A stretch of 6,882 nucleotides of DNA from an uncultured Lachnospiraceae bacterium (GCA_910585395.1 CAJUCK010000070.1:5300-12181), one strand, 5' to 3'. Positions 1 to 6,770 are shown, numbered from the stretch's first letter. The notes: generated from the letters alone by a model not told the origin. Program-made: numbers and translations.

Positions 1-384
1 GCCTTCTATCAGATATCTGACGCCGCTGATGCCTTGTGCAGTTTTGCTAATCAGTTCTACCTGGGAAACAGCTGCAATGCTGGACAGCGCTTCACCGCGA
101 AATCCCAGGGAAGATACCGTAAACAAATCTTCCACACTGCGGATTTTACTGGTAGAATGACGCAAAAAAGCAAGGGGTACCTGATTTCCTTCAATTCCAC
201 ATCCATTATCGGTAATGCGGATGAAAGAAATGCCCCCTTCTTTGATTTCTACCGTGATGGCGCTTGATTTTGCATCAATAGAATTTTCCACCAGCTCTTT
301 TACCACAGAAGCTGGACGTTCAATGACTTCACCAGCCGCTATTTTGTCAATGGTCTGCTGGTCTAAAATCTGTATGTTTGGCAT
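1..384 (-). CDS. mutL: DNA mismatch repair protein MutL, N-terminal 128 residues (cut by window edge)
   Basis: MutL is the ATP-dependent partner of MutS and couples mismatch recognition to strand removal. The visible part is the N-terminal GHKL ATPase domain. Seen directly: IDKIAAGEVIERPASVVKEL at residues 12-31, including the ATPase motif I glutamate E30 and the Mg-binding N34. DNGCGI at 59-64 (motif II) and GFRGEAL at 94-100 (motif III) are also intact. The ATG at 382-384 is preceded by AAGGAG with a 5-nt gap, which fixes the start. The family usually has 600-700 residues, so the linker and the C-terminal dimerisation and endonuclease domain lie outside the window. The gene follows mutS on the same strand but 294 bases away, with its own candidate promoter, so it need not depend on mutS transcription. 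No frameshift or missing key residue is seen. Confidence 0.97.
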   Translation of the reverse strand, partial: MPNIQILDQQTIDKIAAGEVIERPASVVKELVENSIDAKSSAITVEIKEGGISFIRITDNGCGIEGNQVPLAFLRHSTSKIRSVEDLFTVSSLGFRGEALSSIAAVSQVELISKTAQGISGVRYLIEG

Positions 385-389
385 AAATG

Positions 390-395
390 CTCCTT
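390..395 (-). promoter_or_regulatory. Ribosome binding site of mutL
   Basis: AAGGAG on the minus strand lies 5 nt before the ATG at 382-384. No other in-frame start with a Shine-Dalgarno site is present, so this site supports the mutL start. Confidence 0.85.
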
Positions 396-447
396 GGTTA
401 TTTGTGGACATGATTGTCAATTTTATTATTTTGGGTTCTGCTGTTCC

Positions 448-483
448 CTGTAATGAATATAGAAAAAGAAATACTCATTACAG
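448..483 (-). repeat. Inverted repeat or hairpin in the mutL leader
   Basis: The arms CTGTAATGA (448-456) and TCATTACAG (475-483) are perfect 9-bp inverted copies. After one mismatch the pairing continues for 3 more bp (TAT with ATA), leaving a loop of about 10 nt. It lies in the transcribed leader predicted for mutL. No T-run follows on either strand, so it does not look like an intrinsic terminator. It could be an RNA stem affecting mutL mRNA stability or translation, or an operator-like site. The repeat is certain; the role is unknown. Confidence 0.7.
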
Positions 484-562
484 ATCATCAAATATGGCGA
501 TTAAACCTTATTTAAAAGGTATACTCTTGTGTCCGTCAAACAGTTTCATAAAATTTTACTAT

Positions 563-591
563 ATCATATCATTTTAAAGAAATAAGTTCAA
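563..591 (-). promoter_or_regulatory. Candidate sigma-A promoter for mutL
   Basis: On the minus strand, -35 TTGAAC (586-591) is separated by exactly 17 nt from -10 TATGAT (563-568). These match the consensus at 4/6 and 5/6 positions. The predicted transcription start is near 556, giving a leader of about 170 nt before the mutL ATG. The call rests on consensus match and position in the mutS-mutL spacer. A TATAGT-like hexamer follows directly. Confidence 0.6.
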
Positions 592-594
592 GTC

Positions 595-615
595 TGCAAA
601 ATTCAGGAGTTTGCA
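595..615. repeat. Small dyad just upstream of the mutL promoter
   Basis: TGCAAA (595-600) and TTTGCA (610-615) form a perfect 6-bp inverted repeat with a 9-nt spacer. Its near edge is 3 bp upstream of the -35 hexamer. That placement suits a regulator site, but a 6-bp arm can easily arise by chance in AT-rich DNA. Confidence 0.3.
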
Positions 616-651
616 CATTCCATCTGCATTTTGACTGCACAAAAACGCACA

Positions 652-682
652 GTAGTTTACATAATTAAATTATGTAAACTAC
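652..682. repeat. Perfect 31-bp palindrome spanning the mutS stop codon; possible mutS terminator
   Basis: The arm GTAGTTTACATAATT (652-666) and its exact reverse complement (668-682) flank one central base at 667. The mutS stop (679-681) lies inside the right arm, so the last bases of the gene belong to the palindrome. Each arm has only 3 G/C. On the minus strand a TTTTT run follows only about 8 nt after the stem, so it is an imperfect intrinsic terminator. It could also protect the mRNA 3' end or bind a dimeric regulator. The palindrome is certain; terminator function is an inference of about 0.4. Confidence 0.85.
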
Positions 683-3324
683 CAGCGGTTTTTGATTTTG
701 CTCTGCAGTTCATACAATTTATTCAAAGCATCAATGGGGGTGAGATTTCCAAGATCCAGTTCCCTTACTTCCTTGATAATATCATCATCCTTTATAGTAT
801 CGAACAGAGACATCTGCTTTAAATCTACTTCATCTGGTCTGCGGGATTTTTTGCGGGCCGAACCGCCGGCCACTGTGATATTACTGGTAAGTTCTGTAAT
901 GTCATGCGCGCACAGTTCATCTGCAATAACTCTTGCACGGGCAATTACACTTTCTGGCACTCCTGCAAGTTTTGCCACCTGAATACCATAGCTCTTGTCT
1001 GCACCTCCAGGAACTATTTTACGCAGGAATACAATATCCTCACCTTTTTCTTTTACCGCAATGCAGTAATTGTTTACATTGTTCAGTTTTCCTTCCAGCT
1101 CTGTCAGCTCATGGTAGTGGGTGGCAAACAATGTTTTGGCTCCCAGAAGTTTAGGATTACTGATGTGTTCCACCACAGCCCAGGCAATACTGAGACCGTC
1201 GAAGGTACTGGTTCCTCTGCCGATTTCATCCAGCACCAGCAGGCTGCTGCTGGTGGCGTTTCTGAGGATATTGGCAACTTCTGTCATTTCCACCATAAAA
1301 GTACTCTGTCCGCTTGCCAGATCGTCAGATGCCCCGACCCTGGTAAATATGCGGTCTACAATTCCTACTTTAGCACTGTCTGCTGGAACGAAACTTCCAA
1401 TCTGTGCCATCAGCACAATTAATGCTGTCTGCCGCATATAGGTGGATTTTCCTGCCATATTGGGGCCTGTAATAATGGAAATTCGTTGTTTATGGTTGTC
1501 CAAGTAAGTATCATTGGCGATAAACATATCATTGTTTATCATCTGCTCTACTACTGGATGCCGTCCGTTTTTGATATCAATGACTCCATTTTCATTGATA
1601 GAAGGCCTGCAGTAATTGTTCCGTTCTGCCACTAGAGCGAGAGAGGCAAACACATCAATACCAGCCACTGCCTTTGCCGTTTTCTGAATTCGCAGGACTT
1701 CTCCTGCAATTTTATCCCGGATATCACGGAATATTTCATATTCTAACGCTGTCAGCTTGTCTTCAGCTCCTAGAATAATATCCTCCAGTTCTTTTAACTC
1801 TGTGGTGATATAACGTTCTGCGTTGGCAAGGGTCTGTTTGCGGGTATAATAATCCGGCACCATATTTTTATAGGAATTGGTCACCTCAAGATAATAGCCG
1901 AAAACTTTATTGTATTTAATCCGCAGATTCTTGATCCCGGTTTTTTCCCGCTCTTTTGCCTCTAATTCTACCAGCCAGGTCTTTCCTTCTGTCTTTGCAT
2001 GGCGCAGTTTGTCGATTTCTTCGTCATACCCTTCTTTTAAAATTCCGCCTTCCCGGATGGAAATAGGCGGTTCTTCGTCAATTGCAGAATCAATCAGTGT
2101 AAATATATCTTCCAGGGCATCTAAATCCTGCTGCATCTCCTGGAGCAGGGGAACACGGAATTCATCTAAAAGTCCTTTAATATATGGCAGCATGGCAAGT
2201 GAACTTTTAAAGGCGATAAGGTCTCTGGGATTTGCAGTTTGATAGGTAATACGGCTGATTAGACGTTCCAGGTCATAGATTGGATTTAAGTATTCACGGA
2301 TTTCTTCTCGTGCGATGGCGTGATCTTTGAACGCTTCAATGGCATCCAGACGGCGTTTGATTTCTTTCTTTTCAATCAGAGGCTGTTCTACAAATGTTCG
2401 AAGCATTCTGGCACCCATGGCGGTTTTCGTTTTATCCAGCACCCATAGCAGAGAACCACGTTTCTGTTTTTCACGCAGGGTTTCTGTGAGCTCAAGATTA
2501 CGCCGGGTGGAACTGTCTATAATCATATATTTTCCAGTGCTGTATAACTGCAGCGACGTCATATTGGCAAGATTGTTTTTCTGAGTTTCGTAGAGATATG
2601 TTAAAAGTGCTCCTGCCGCAATCGTGCCAGAGTCGTAGTCTTTAAGACCAAGTCCCTGGATATCTGACATCTTGAAATGAGAAAGCAGCGTATTTCTGGC
2701 TGTTTCATCGCCGAAATACCAGGCGTCCAAGGCATAGACTGCAATTTCCAGGCGGTGTTTTAAATATTCAAAATCCAGTCCCGTCATAAAAAATGATTCG
2801 TTGCAAATGATTTCTGAAGGGGAAAATTTATGTATTTCATCCATCAGTTTGCGTTCACTGTCCAGTTCTGTGACATAATAATCTCCGGTGGTGACATCTG
2901 CAACAGAGACACCGAAACGGTCTTCCAGACATACGATGCACATAATATAATTGTTTTTTGTCTCATCCAGAGCCTGTGTGTCCAGGTTTGTACCAGGAGT
3001 TACTACCCGGATCACTTCACGTTTTACCAGTCCCTTTGCCATTTTGGGATCTTCTACCTGTTCACAGATTGCTACTTTATATCCTTTTGAGACCAGTTTG
3101 TTCAGATAATTTTCCACCGCATGATAGGGAACGCCGCACATAGGCGCTCGTTCTTCCATGCCGCAGTTTTTCCCGGTCAGGGTAATTTCCAGTTCTTTGG
3201 ATGCAGTCAGCGCGTCATCAAAAAACATTTCATAAAAATCACCCAGCCGGTAAAATAGAATACAATCTGGATATTCCTGTTTGGTTTCCATGTACTTCTG
3301 CATCATTGGAGTCATTTCTGCCAC
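679..3324 (-). CDS. mutS: DNA mismatch repair protein MutS
   Basis: MutS binds base mismatches and small loops, then uses ATP to become a sliding clamp that recruits MutL. The 881-residue product has the family's full length. Seen directly: the mismatch-wedging F30-Y31-E32 within GDFYEMF; Walker A GPNMAGKST at 620-628; the Walker B acidic pair D699-E700 followed by IGRGTSTFDG; and the ATPase-dimer segment FATHYHEL at 733-740. QMSLF at 837-841 looks like a beta-clamp-binding motif. By family knowledge, the connector, lever and clamp domains fill the region between the wedge and the ATPase. The start is GTG at 3322-3324, chosen because AGGAGGAG lies 7 nt upstream; the ATG three codons later would sit 16 nt away. 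It follows the COG2509-type gene by 34 bases and is probably cotranscribed with it. No disruption is seen. Confidence 0.98.
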   Translation of the reverse strand: MAEMTPMMQKYMETKQEYPDCILFYRLGDFYEMFFDDALTASKELEITLTGKNCGMEERAPMCGVPYHAVENYLNKLVSKGYKVAICEQVEDPKMAKGLVKREVIRVVTPGTNLDTQALDETKNNYIMCIVCLEDRFGVSVADVTTGDYYVTELDSERKLMDEIHKFSPSEIICNESFFMTGLDFEYLKHRLEIAVYALDAWYFGDETARNTLLSHFKMSDIQGLGLKDYDSGTIAAGALLTYLYETQKNNLANMTSLQLYSTGKYMIIDSSTRRNLELTETLREKQKRGSLLWVLDKTKTAMGARMLRTFVEQPLIEKKEIKRRLDAIEAFKDHAIAREEIREYLNPIYDLERLISRITYQTANPRDLIAFKSSLAMLPYIKGLLDEFRVPLLQEMQQDLDALEDIFTLIDSAIDEEPPISIREGGILKEGYDEEIDKLRHAKTEGKTWLVELEAKEREKTGIKNLRIKYNKVFGYYLEVTNSYKNMVPDYYTRKQTLANAERYITTELKELEDIILGAEDKLTALEYEIFRDIRDKIAGEVLRIQKTAKAVAGIDVFASLALVAERNNYCRPSINENGVIDIKNGRHPVVEQMINNDMFIANDTYLDNHKQRISIITGPNMAGKSTYMRQTALIVLMAQIGSFVPADSAKVGIVDRIFTRVGASDDLASGQSTFMVEMTEVANILRNATSSSLLVLDEIGRGTSTFDGLSIAWAVVEHISNPKLLGAKTLFATHYHELTELEGKLNNVNNYCIAVKEKGEDIVFLRKIVPGGADKSYGIQVAKLAGVPESVIARARVIADELCAHDITELTSNITVAGGSARKKSRRPDEVDLKQMSLFDTIKDDDIIKEVRELDLGNLTPIDALNKLYELQSKIKNRW

Positions 3325-3331
3325 GATGTAT

Positions 3332-3339
3332 CTCCTCCT
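3332..3339 (-). promoter_or_regulatory. Ribosome binding site that sets the mutS GTG start
   Basis: AGGAGGAG on the minus strand is a near-perfect anti-Shine-Dalgarno match, 7 nt before the GTG at 3322-3324. It favours the GTG over the downstream ATG at 3313-3315. Confidence 0.85.
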
Positions 3340-3358
3340 GTTTCTTACGTCTTTATCT

Positions 3359-4978
3359 CTAATCTGTATCTATTGGTGTATCATAAGTTTTTGCAACTGC
3401 TTCTGCGATTTTCATTCCGTCCATGGCTGCTGACATAATACCGCCGGCATATCCTGCGCCTTCTCCGCAGGGATATACCCCTTTCCAATTACTTTCAAAT
3501 GCTTCATTACGGGTGATTCGTACAGGGGATGAGGTTCGGCTCTCAACACCGGATAAAATCGTATCTTGCCGGTCAAAATCTGGAAGATGTCTTGCAAGTT
3601 GGTGCATTCCCTGACAAAAAGAATTGTAAATTTCCTCAGGAAAGAGTTCGTGCAGAGCGCCAAACGTATGCAGTCCTTTGATTTCTGATGAGAAGCTGCC
3701 ATAAGATACGGAAAGTTTCTTTTTCTCAAAATCTCCAAATAACTGTTGGGGAACTGCGCCATTGCCTAGTTTATAAGCTGACTCTTCCAGTCTTTGCTGG
3801 AATGCTACGCCTGCCAGGGGTCCATTTTCCTGAAAATCCTGCGGTGTTACGGTGACGATTATGGCACTATTGGCATTTTTTCCATTTCTGGCGTGATAGC
3901 TCATACCATTGACGGCAAGCCGTCCTGCTTCTGAAGATGCATTTACTACATATCCTCCGGGACACATGCAGAAAGAATATACACCTCTGCCGTTTTCCAG
4001 GTTAGCTGTCAATTTGTAAGAAGCTGCTGGAAGTTTTTTGGCAGCTTCTTTTCCATATTGCGTCTGGCTGATCATCGCCTGTGGATGTTCCACTCTCAGA
4101 CCTACCGCAAAAGATTTTGCCTCCATATGAAAATCTCTGTGCAGCAGCATCTGAAAAGTATCTCTGGCACTATGTCCAATCGCCAGTACAGCAAGATCAG
4201 TCTCTCTTTTTGTAATGATTCCGGAAGTCTGTTCTTCACAAATTAATGCCTGCAGTCTGCCGTGGGAAAATTCCATATCTTTTACACAGGTATCAAAAAA
4301 ATAAGTGCCGCCCCAGATTTCAATCTGATGTCTCATATTTGATATGATTTCTTTTAAAAGATCTGTGCCAATATGAGGTCTGCTCTCATAAGCAATGCGT
4401 TTAGGGGCGCCATGCCGGATAAAAATCTCCAATACTTTCTGATTTCTGCCGCAGACGTCTTTTACCAGAGTATTTAATTTGCCATCAGAAAAAGTTCCTG
4501 CTCCGCCTTCGCCAAACTGCACATTCGATTTGGGATTTAAGACATTTTTCTGCCAGAACTGTTCTACATCTCTGGTTCGTTCTTCCACAGGTTTTCCGCG
4601 CTCTAGAATGATAGGGCAGTATCCATGTTCTGCAAGCAGATAGGCGCAGAAAAGGCCGGCAGGACCGCTTCCGATAATAACTGGGGGATGCTTTAACAAT
4701 GTTCCTTTTGAAACGTCTGGAAACTGATAAATGATATCTTTGGCTGGAGAAACATGGCTGCTTTTATTTCGTTTCAGTACATTTGCCTGATCTTTTGTCT
4801 CTACATCCACTGTATAGACAAAAGAAACGTCTTGTTTTCTTCTGGCGTCAACAGATTGTCTGCGGATTTTGTAATTTAAAATTTCTTCTGGTTTCACTCT
4901 CAGAGTTTTTGCCAGTTTTTGCAGCATCTGTTTCTCTGTGTGAGTAATAGGCAGTTTTAACTGCTGAATTCGAATCAT
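3359..4978 (-). CDS. FAD-dependent dehydrogenase of the uncharacterised COG2509 type
   Basis: This is a 539-residue soluble flavoprotein with no signal peptide or membrane segment. Residues 1-95 form the N-terminal extension typical of this family, including the basic stretch RRQSVDARRK at 39-48. The FAD-binding Rossmann fold starts with GSGPAGL at 103-109 and has the ribose-binding acidic residue E126. A glycine-rich GEGGAGTFSDGKL follows at 156-168. The C-terminal FAD-contact segment GEGAGYAGGI is at 505-514. From family knowledge, the fold is a two-dinucleotide-binding oxidoreductase; the substrate is not known to me and cannot be read from the sequence. The ATG at 4976-4978 is preferred over an in-frame TTG at 4994-4996, because AGGGAGG lies 5 nt before the ATG while the TTG is upstream of that site. 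The gene lies 53 bases after the HI0933-family gene and 34 before mutS, suggesting one operon. Confidence 0.88.
   Translation of the reverse strand: MIRIQQLKLPITHTEKQMLQKLAKTLRVKPEEILNYKIRRQSVDARRKQDVSFVYTVDVETKDQANVLKRNKSSHVSPAKDIIYQFPDVSKGTLLKHPPVIIGSGPAGLFCAYLLAEHGYCPIILERGKPVEERTRDVEQFWQKNVLNPKSNVQFGEGGAGTFSDGKLNTLVKDVCGRNQKVLEIFIRHGAPKRIAYESRPHIGTDLLKEIISNMRHQIEIWGGTYFFDTCVKDMEFSHGRLQALICEEQTSGIITKRETDLAVLAIGHSARDTFQMLLHRDFHMEAKSFAVGLRVEHPQAMISQTQYGKEAAKKLPAASYKLTANLENGRGVYSFCMCPGGYVVNASSEAGRLAVNGMSYHARNGKNANSAIIVTVTPQDFQENGPLAGVAFQQRLEESAYKLGNGAVPQQLFGDFEKKKLSVSYGSFSSEIKGLHTFGALHELFPEEIYNSFCQGMHQLARHLPDFDRQDTILSGVESRTSSPVRITRNEAFESNWKGVYPCGEGAGYAGGIMSAAMDGMKIAEAVAKTYDTPIDTD
4018..4050. 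repeat. Intragenic 10-bp inverted repeat
   Basis: AAGAAGCTGC (4018-4027) and GCAGCTTCTT (4041-4050) are perfect inverted copies with a 13-nt spacer. They lie inside the COG2509-type gene and encode the segment EAAKKLPAAS. No T-run follows on the coding strand. It may simply reflect repeated Glu/Ala/Ser codons. Confidence 0.5.
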
Positions 4979-4983
4979 AGTTT

Positions 4984-4990
4984 CCTCCCT
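4984..4990 (-). promoter_or_regulatory. Ribosome binding site that sets the start of the COG2509-type gene
   Basis: AGGGAGG on the minus strand lies 5 nt upstream of the ATG at 4976-4978. It is downstream of the alternative in-frame TTG at 4994-4996, so the ATG is the likely start. Confidence 0.85.
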
Positions 4991-5031
4991 GTTCAAATTT
5001 CACCAGCTCCATAATAGAAGCAGAATTATTT

Positions 5032-6282
5032 TCAGTCTGATATATTTTTGGCCGATGCCGCCGCATTCCCAGCAGTAAAGCCGCTGGACCATGCCCATTG
5101 CAGATTGTAGCCGCCGCAGAGTCCGTCGATATCCACTACTTCTCCGGCAAAGTACAGTCCTGGCACAAGAAGTGACTCCATGGTTCTGGGATTGATTTCC
5201 TGCGTATCCACACCTCCGGCAGTAACCTGAGCATTCTCAAAGCCTTTGGTACCGATAATATCCACCCATAGAGTCTGTATACGCTGGGCTAAAGCATGAA
5301 TTTCTTTCTGGGTGCAATTTTGAGCAAGTTTTTCTGGCGACAGTTGTGCTTCTTTCAGCAATACGTTATTTAATTTTTGAGGAAAAAGCCCTATCAGGGC
5401 TTGTGCGGCATTTTTTCCTGAACCGTTAACCAGAAATCTTTGCTTTAACAGGGTATTTACTTCTTCATTTGAAAATTCTGGCAGAAAATTTAAGGCGGCA
5501 CGTACCTGTTTTCCATAGAGCAGACCATAGGAGGCGTGCCGGCTCACCTGAAAGGCTGGAATTCCAGATATTCCAAATTCTGTCAATTGAAGCTCCCCAA
5601 TATCTTCTGCTATTTTCTCATGTTCTATGTATAATTGAATGCTTCCCTGTGCACGAATTCCTGCAATTTCTGTCAAAAACGATTGTTTTCCCTGCATTTG
5701 AACCAAAGCAGGTACAATATCTGTCAATTTATGTCCAAAATTCACAATATATTGATTTCCACTGCCATCACTCCCAGTTTTTTTAGCAGTCTTTCCTCCG
5801 GTTGCAAGAATACAGAATTTACTGTAAAAAACCCCCTGTTTTGTATAAAAAGAAAAGCCTTCAGCTTCCTTTTGAATCTGCCGGATACCCACATGATACG
5901 CAATGCGCACATGCAGGCGACGGCATTCCATCAGCAAAACTTGTAATATAGAAGATGCCTGTCCGCTGGCAGGGTAATAATAACCGTCTCGTTTGTTCCG
6001 TGGATAAATGCCGAGTTCTTCAAAAAACTGTAAGGTTTCATGCAAGCCGAACTGTTCCAAAACCGGCAATACAAAGGCAGGGTTCTTGCCGTTGTAATAA
6101 GCAATGCCCTGCTTTTCATTAGTGAAATTACATTTTCCATTTCCAGTGGCAAGAATTTTTTTTCCTGCCTTATCCATATGCTCTAAAATTAGAACCTCAG
6201 CGCCTTTCCGTGCCGCCTGTATTGCTGCAGTAAGACCGGAAGCTCCGGCTCCCACAATAATAATATCAAATTTCCTGCTCAT
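5032..6282 (-). CDS. HI0933/BaiN-family FAD-binding oxidoreductase
   Basis: This 416-residue cytoplasmic flavoprotein belongs to the family variously called HI0933-like, BaiN-like or aminoacetone oxidase family. Seen directly: an N-terminal Rossmann motif GAGASG at 11-16 with acidic E34 closing the second strand; the family signature GKKILATGNGKCNFTN at 40-55; and the C-terminal FAD-contact block from G380 to G401, containing DGLCGGYNLQ at 386-395. The length is normal. From family knowledge, most members have no assigned substrate. The BaiN name comes from a proposed bile-acid dehydrogenation role in Clostridium scindens, and nothing here supports that activity, so no symbol is given. The ATG at 6280-6282 follows AAGGA by 11 nt. 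Longer in-frame starts at 6318 (ATG) and 6360 (TTG) lack such a site, and the latter falls inside the promoter. It is first in the apparent operon with mutS. Confidence 0.9.
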   Translation of the reverse strand: MSRKFDIIIVGAGASGLTAAIQAARKGAEVLILEHMDKAGKKILATGNGKCNFTNEKQGIAYYNGKNPAFVLPVLEQFGLHETLQFFEELGIYPRNKRDGYYYPASGQASSILQVLLMECRRLHVRIAYHVGIRQIQKEAEGFSFYTKQGVFYSKFCILATGGKTAKKTGSDGSGNQYIVNFGHKLTDIVPALVQMQGKQSFLTEIAGIRAQGSIQLYIEHEKIAEDIGELQLTEFGISGIPAFQVSRHASYGLLYGKQVRAALNFLPEFSNEEVNTLLKQRFLVNGSGKNAAQALIGLFPQKLNNVLLKEAQLSPEKLAQNCTQKEIHALAQRIQTLWVDIIGTKGFENAQVTAGGVDTQEINPRTMESLLVPGLYFAGEVVDIDGLCGGYNLQWAWSSGFTAGNAAASAKNISD

Positions 6283-6292
6283 AAATGACGGG

Positions 6293-6300
6293 TTCCTTCT
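6293..6300 (-). promoter_or_regulatory. Ribosome binding site of the HI0933-family gene
   Basis: AGAAGGAA on the minus strand precedes the ATG at 6280-6282, with 11 nt between AAGGA and the start. The gap is slightly long, but the upstream in-frame ATG at 6316-6318 has no Shine-Dalgarno site. Confidence 0.65.
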
Positions 6301-6331
6301 CAGATTACTCCATTTCATTATAATATCAGAA

Positions 6332-6360
6332 AATATAACATTTCTTATGAAAAGATTCAA
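6332..6360 (-). promoter_or_regulatory. Candidate sigma-A promoter for the flavoprotein-flavoprotein-mutS unit
   Basis: On the minus strand, -35 TTGAAT (6355-6360) and -10 TATATT (6332-6337) are exactly 17 nt apart and match the consensus at 4/6 and 5/6 positions. TG one base before the -10 makes an extended -10. The predicted start is near 6325, giving a leader of about 43 nt. The -35 begins just 5 bases after the stop of the upstream small gene. A perfect TATAAT (6317-6322) lies slightly downstream but lacks a good -35. Confidence 0.6.
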
Positions 6361-6365
6361 GCATG

Positions 6366-6770
6366 CTAACTGGAGTAGTTTTCCAAGAAACTGTAAAGCT
6401 GTTCTTCACTGGTAATTATTTTTCCTTCTGTAATTTCTGTCTGCAGATCTGCTGGTAAGTTAATTAGCAGAATGTCTGTGGATGCATATAAGGTTTTTCG
6501 GTCGGCATGGTAGACTGCAACATAACCATCTTCTGCGAGCAGGACATATTCATATGGCTGCACTGACAAGCTTGCTGCAAGATCTTTTTGCTCTTCTTCT
6601 GCTTTCTGCTGTGCTAAAAGGTAATCGTTTTTTTCCTGAAGCACGGATATGCGCTGTTCATATGCATTCCAGTTTTTTTTGGTTCCTATTAAAAATCCCA
6701 TACAGAGACTAAAAACAGATGTGATAAGAATTCCAAATATCAATAAGCGGATACTACATGTTTTTCTCAT
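6366..6770 (-). CDS. Membrane-anchored small protein with a BofC C-terminal-like domain
   Basis: The 134-residue product has a short basic N-terminus and one hydrophobic segment at about residues 8-29, then a polar helical stretch rich in Glu, Gln and Lys at about 33-67 that may form a short coiled coil. A compact C-terminal domain spans about 73-134, with EDGYVAVY at 80-87, TDILLINLP at 98-106 and the ending FLENYSS. This pattern (a strand pair reading self as 'DG.VAVY', then 'TDI..LP..L...I..G' and a final 'LE.Y') resembles the BofC C-terminal domain family as I recall it. The classical BofC N-terminal half is absent. If the resemblance holds, it suggests an extracytoplasmic role, perhaps in sporulation, but that is an inference. 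AAGGAG lies 6 nt before the ATG at 6768-6770. It sits between a terminator and the next promoter, so it may be monocistronic. A TATAAA at 6812-6817 is a possible -10 without a good -35. Confidence 0.75.
   Translation of the reverse strand: MRKTCSIRLLIFGILITSVFSLCMGFLIGTKKNWNAYEQRISVLQEKNDYLLAQQKAEEEQKDLAASLSVQPYEYVLLAEDGYVAVYHADRKTLYASTDILLINLPADLQTEITEGKIITSEEQLYSFLENYSS

Noticed and set aside
426..488. 20-residue leader ORF running through the mutL leader hairpin
   Set aside because: No ribosome binding site lies at a usable distance; the nearest AAGG is too far upstream.
508..549. 13-residue leader ORF (MKLFDGHKSIPFK) in the mutL leader
   Set aside because: Its ATG would be only about 7 nt from the predicted transcription start and has no Shine-Dalgarno site. 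There is no run of regulatory codons.
631..648. Wobble-containing hairpin with a TTTTT loop downstream of mutS
   Set aside because: The stem is short and needs two G-T pairs, and the T-run falls in the loop rather than after the stem, so it is not a credible terminator by itself.
1234..1255. 9-bp inverted repeat within mutS (CACCAGCAG / CTGCTGGTG)
   Set aside because: It falls on the Ser-Leu codons just before Walker B and is easily explained by codon composition in a strongly conserved region.
904..1422. 172-codon open frame on the plus strand opposite mutS
   Set aside because: It lies entirely antisense to well-conserved mutS ATPase-region sequence, shows no domain-like pattern and has no convincing ribosome binding site. 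The other plus-strand frames opposite the four large genes are rejected for the same reasons.
4848..5066. 72-codon minus-strand frame overlapping the end of the HI0933-family gene and the start of the COG2509-type gene
   Set aside because: It overlaps two conserved genes in another frame and has a low-complexity, non-protein-like composition.
5032..6282. Bile-acid dehydrogenation role for the HI0933/BaiN-family protein
   Set aside because: The family is broad and no other bai genes are present in the window, so the family name does not justify that function.
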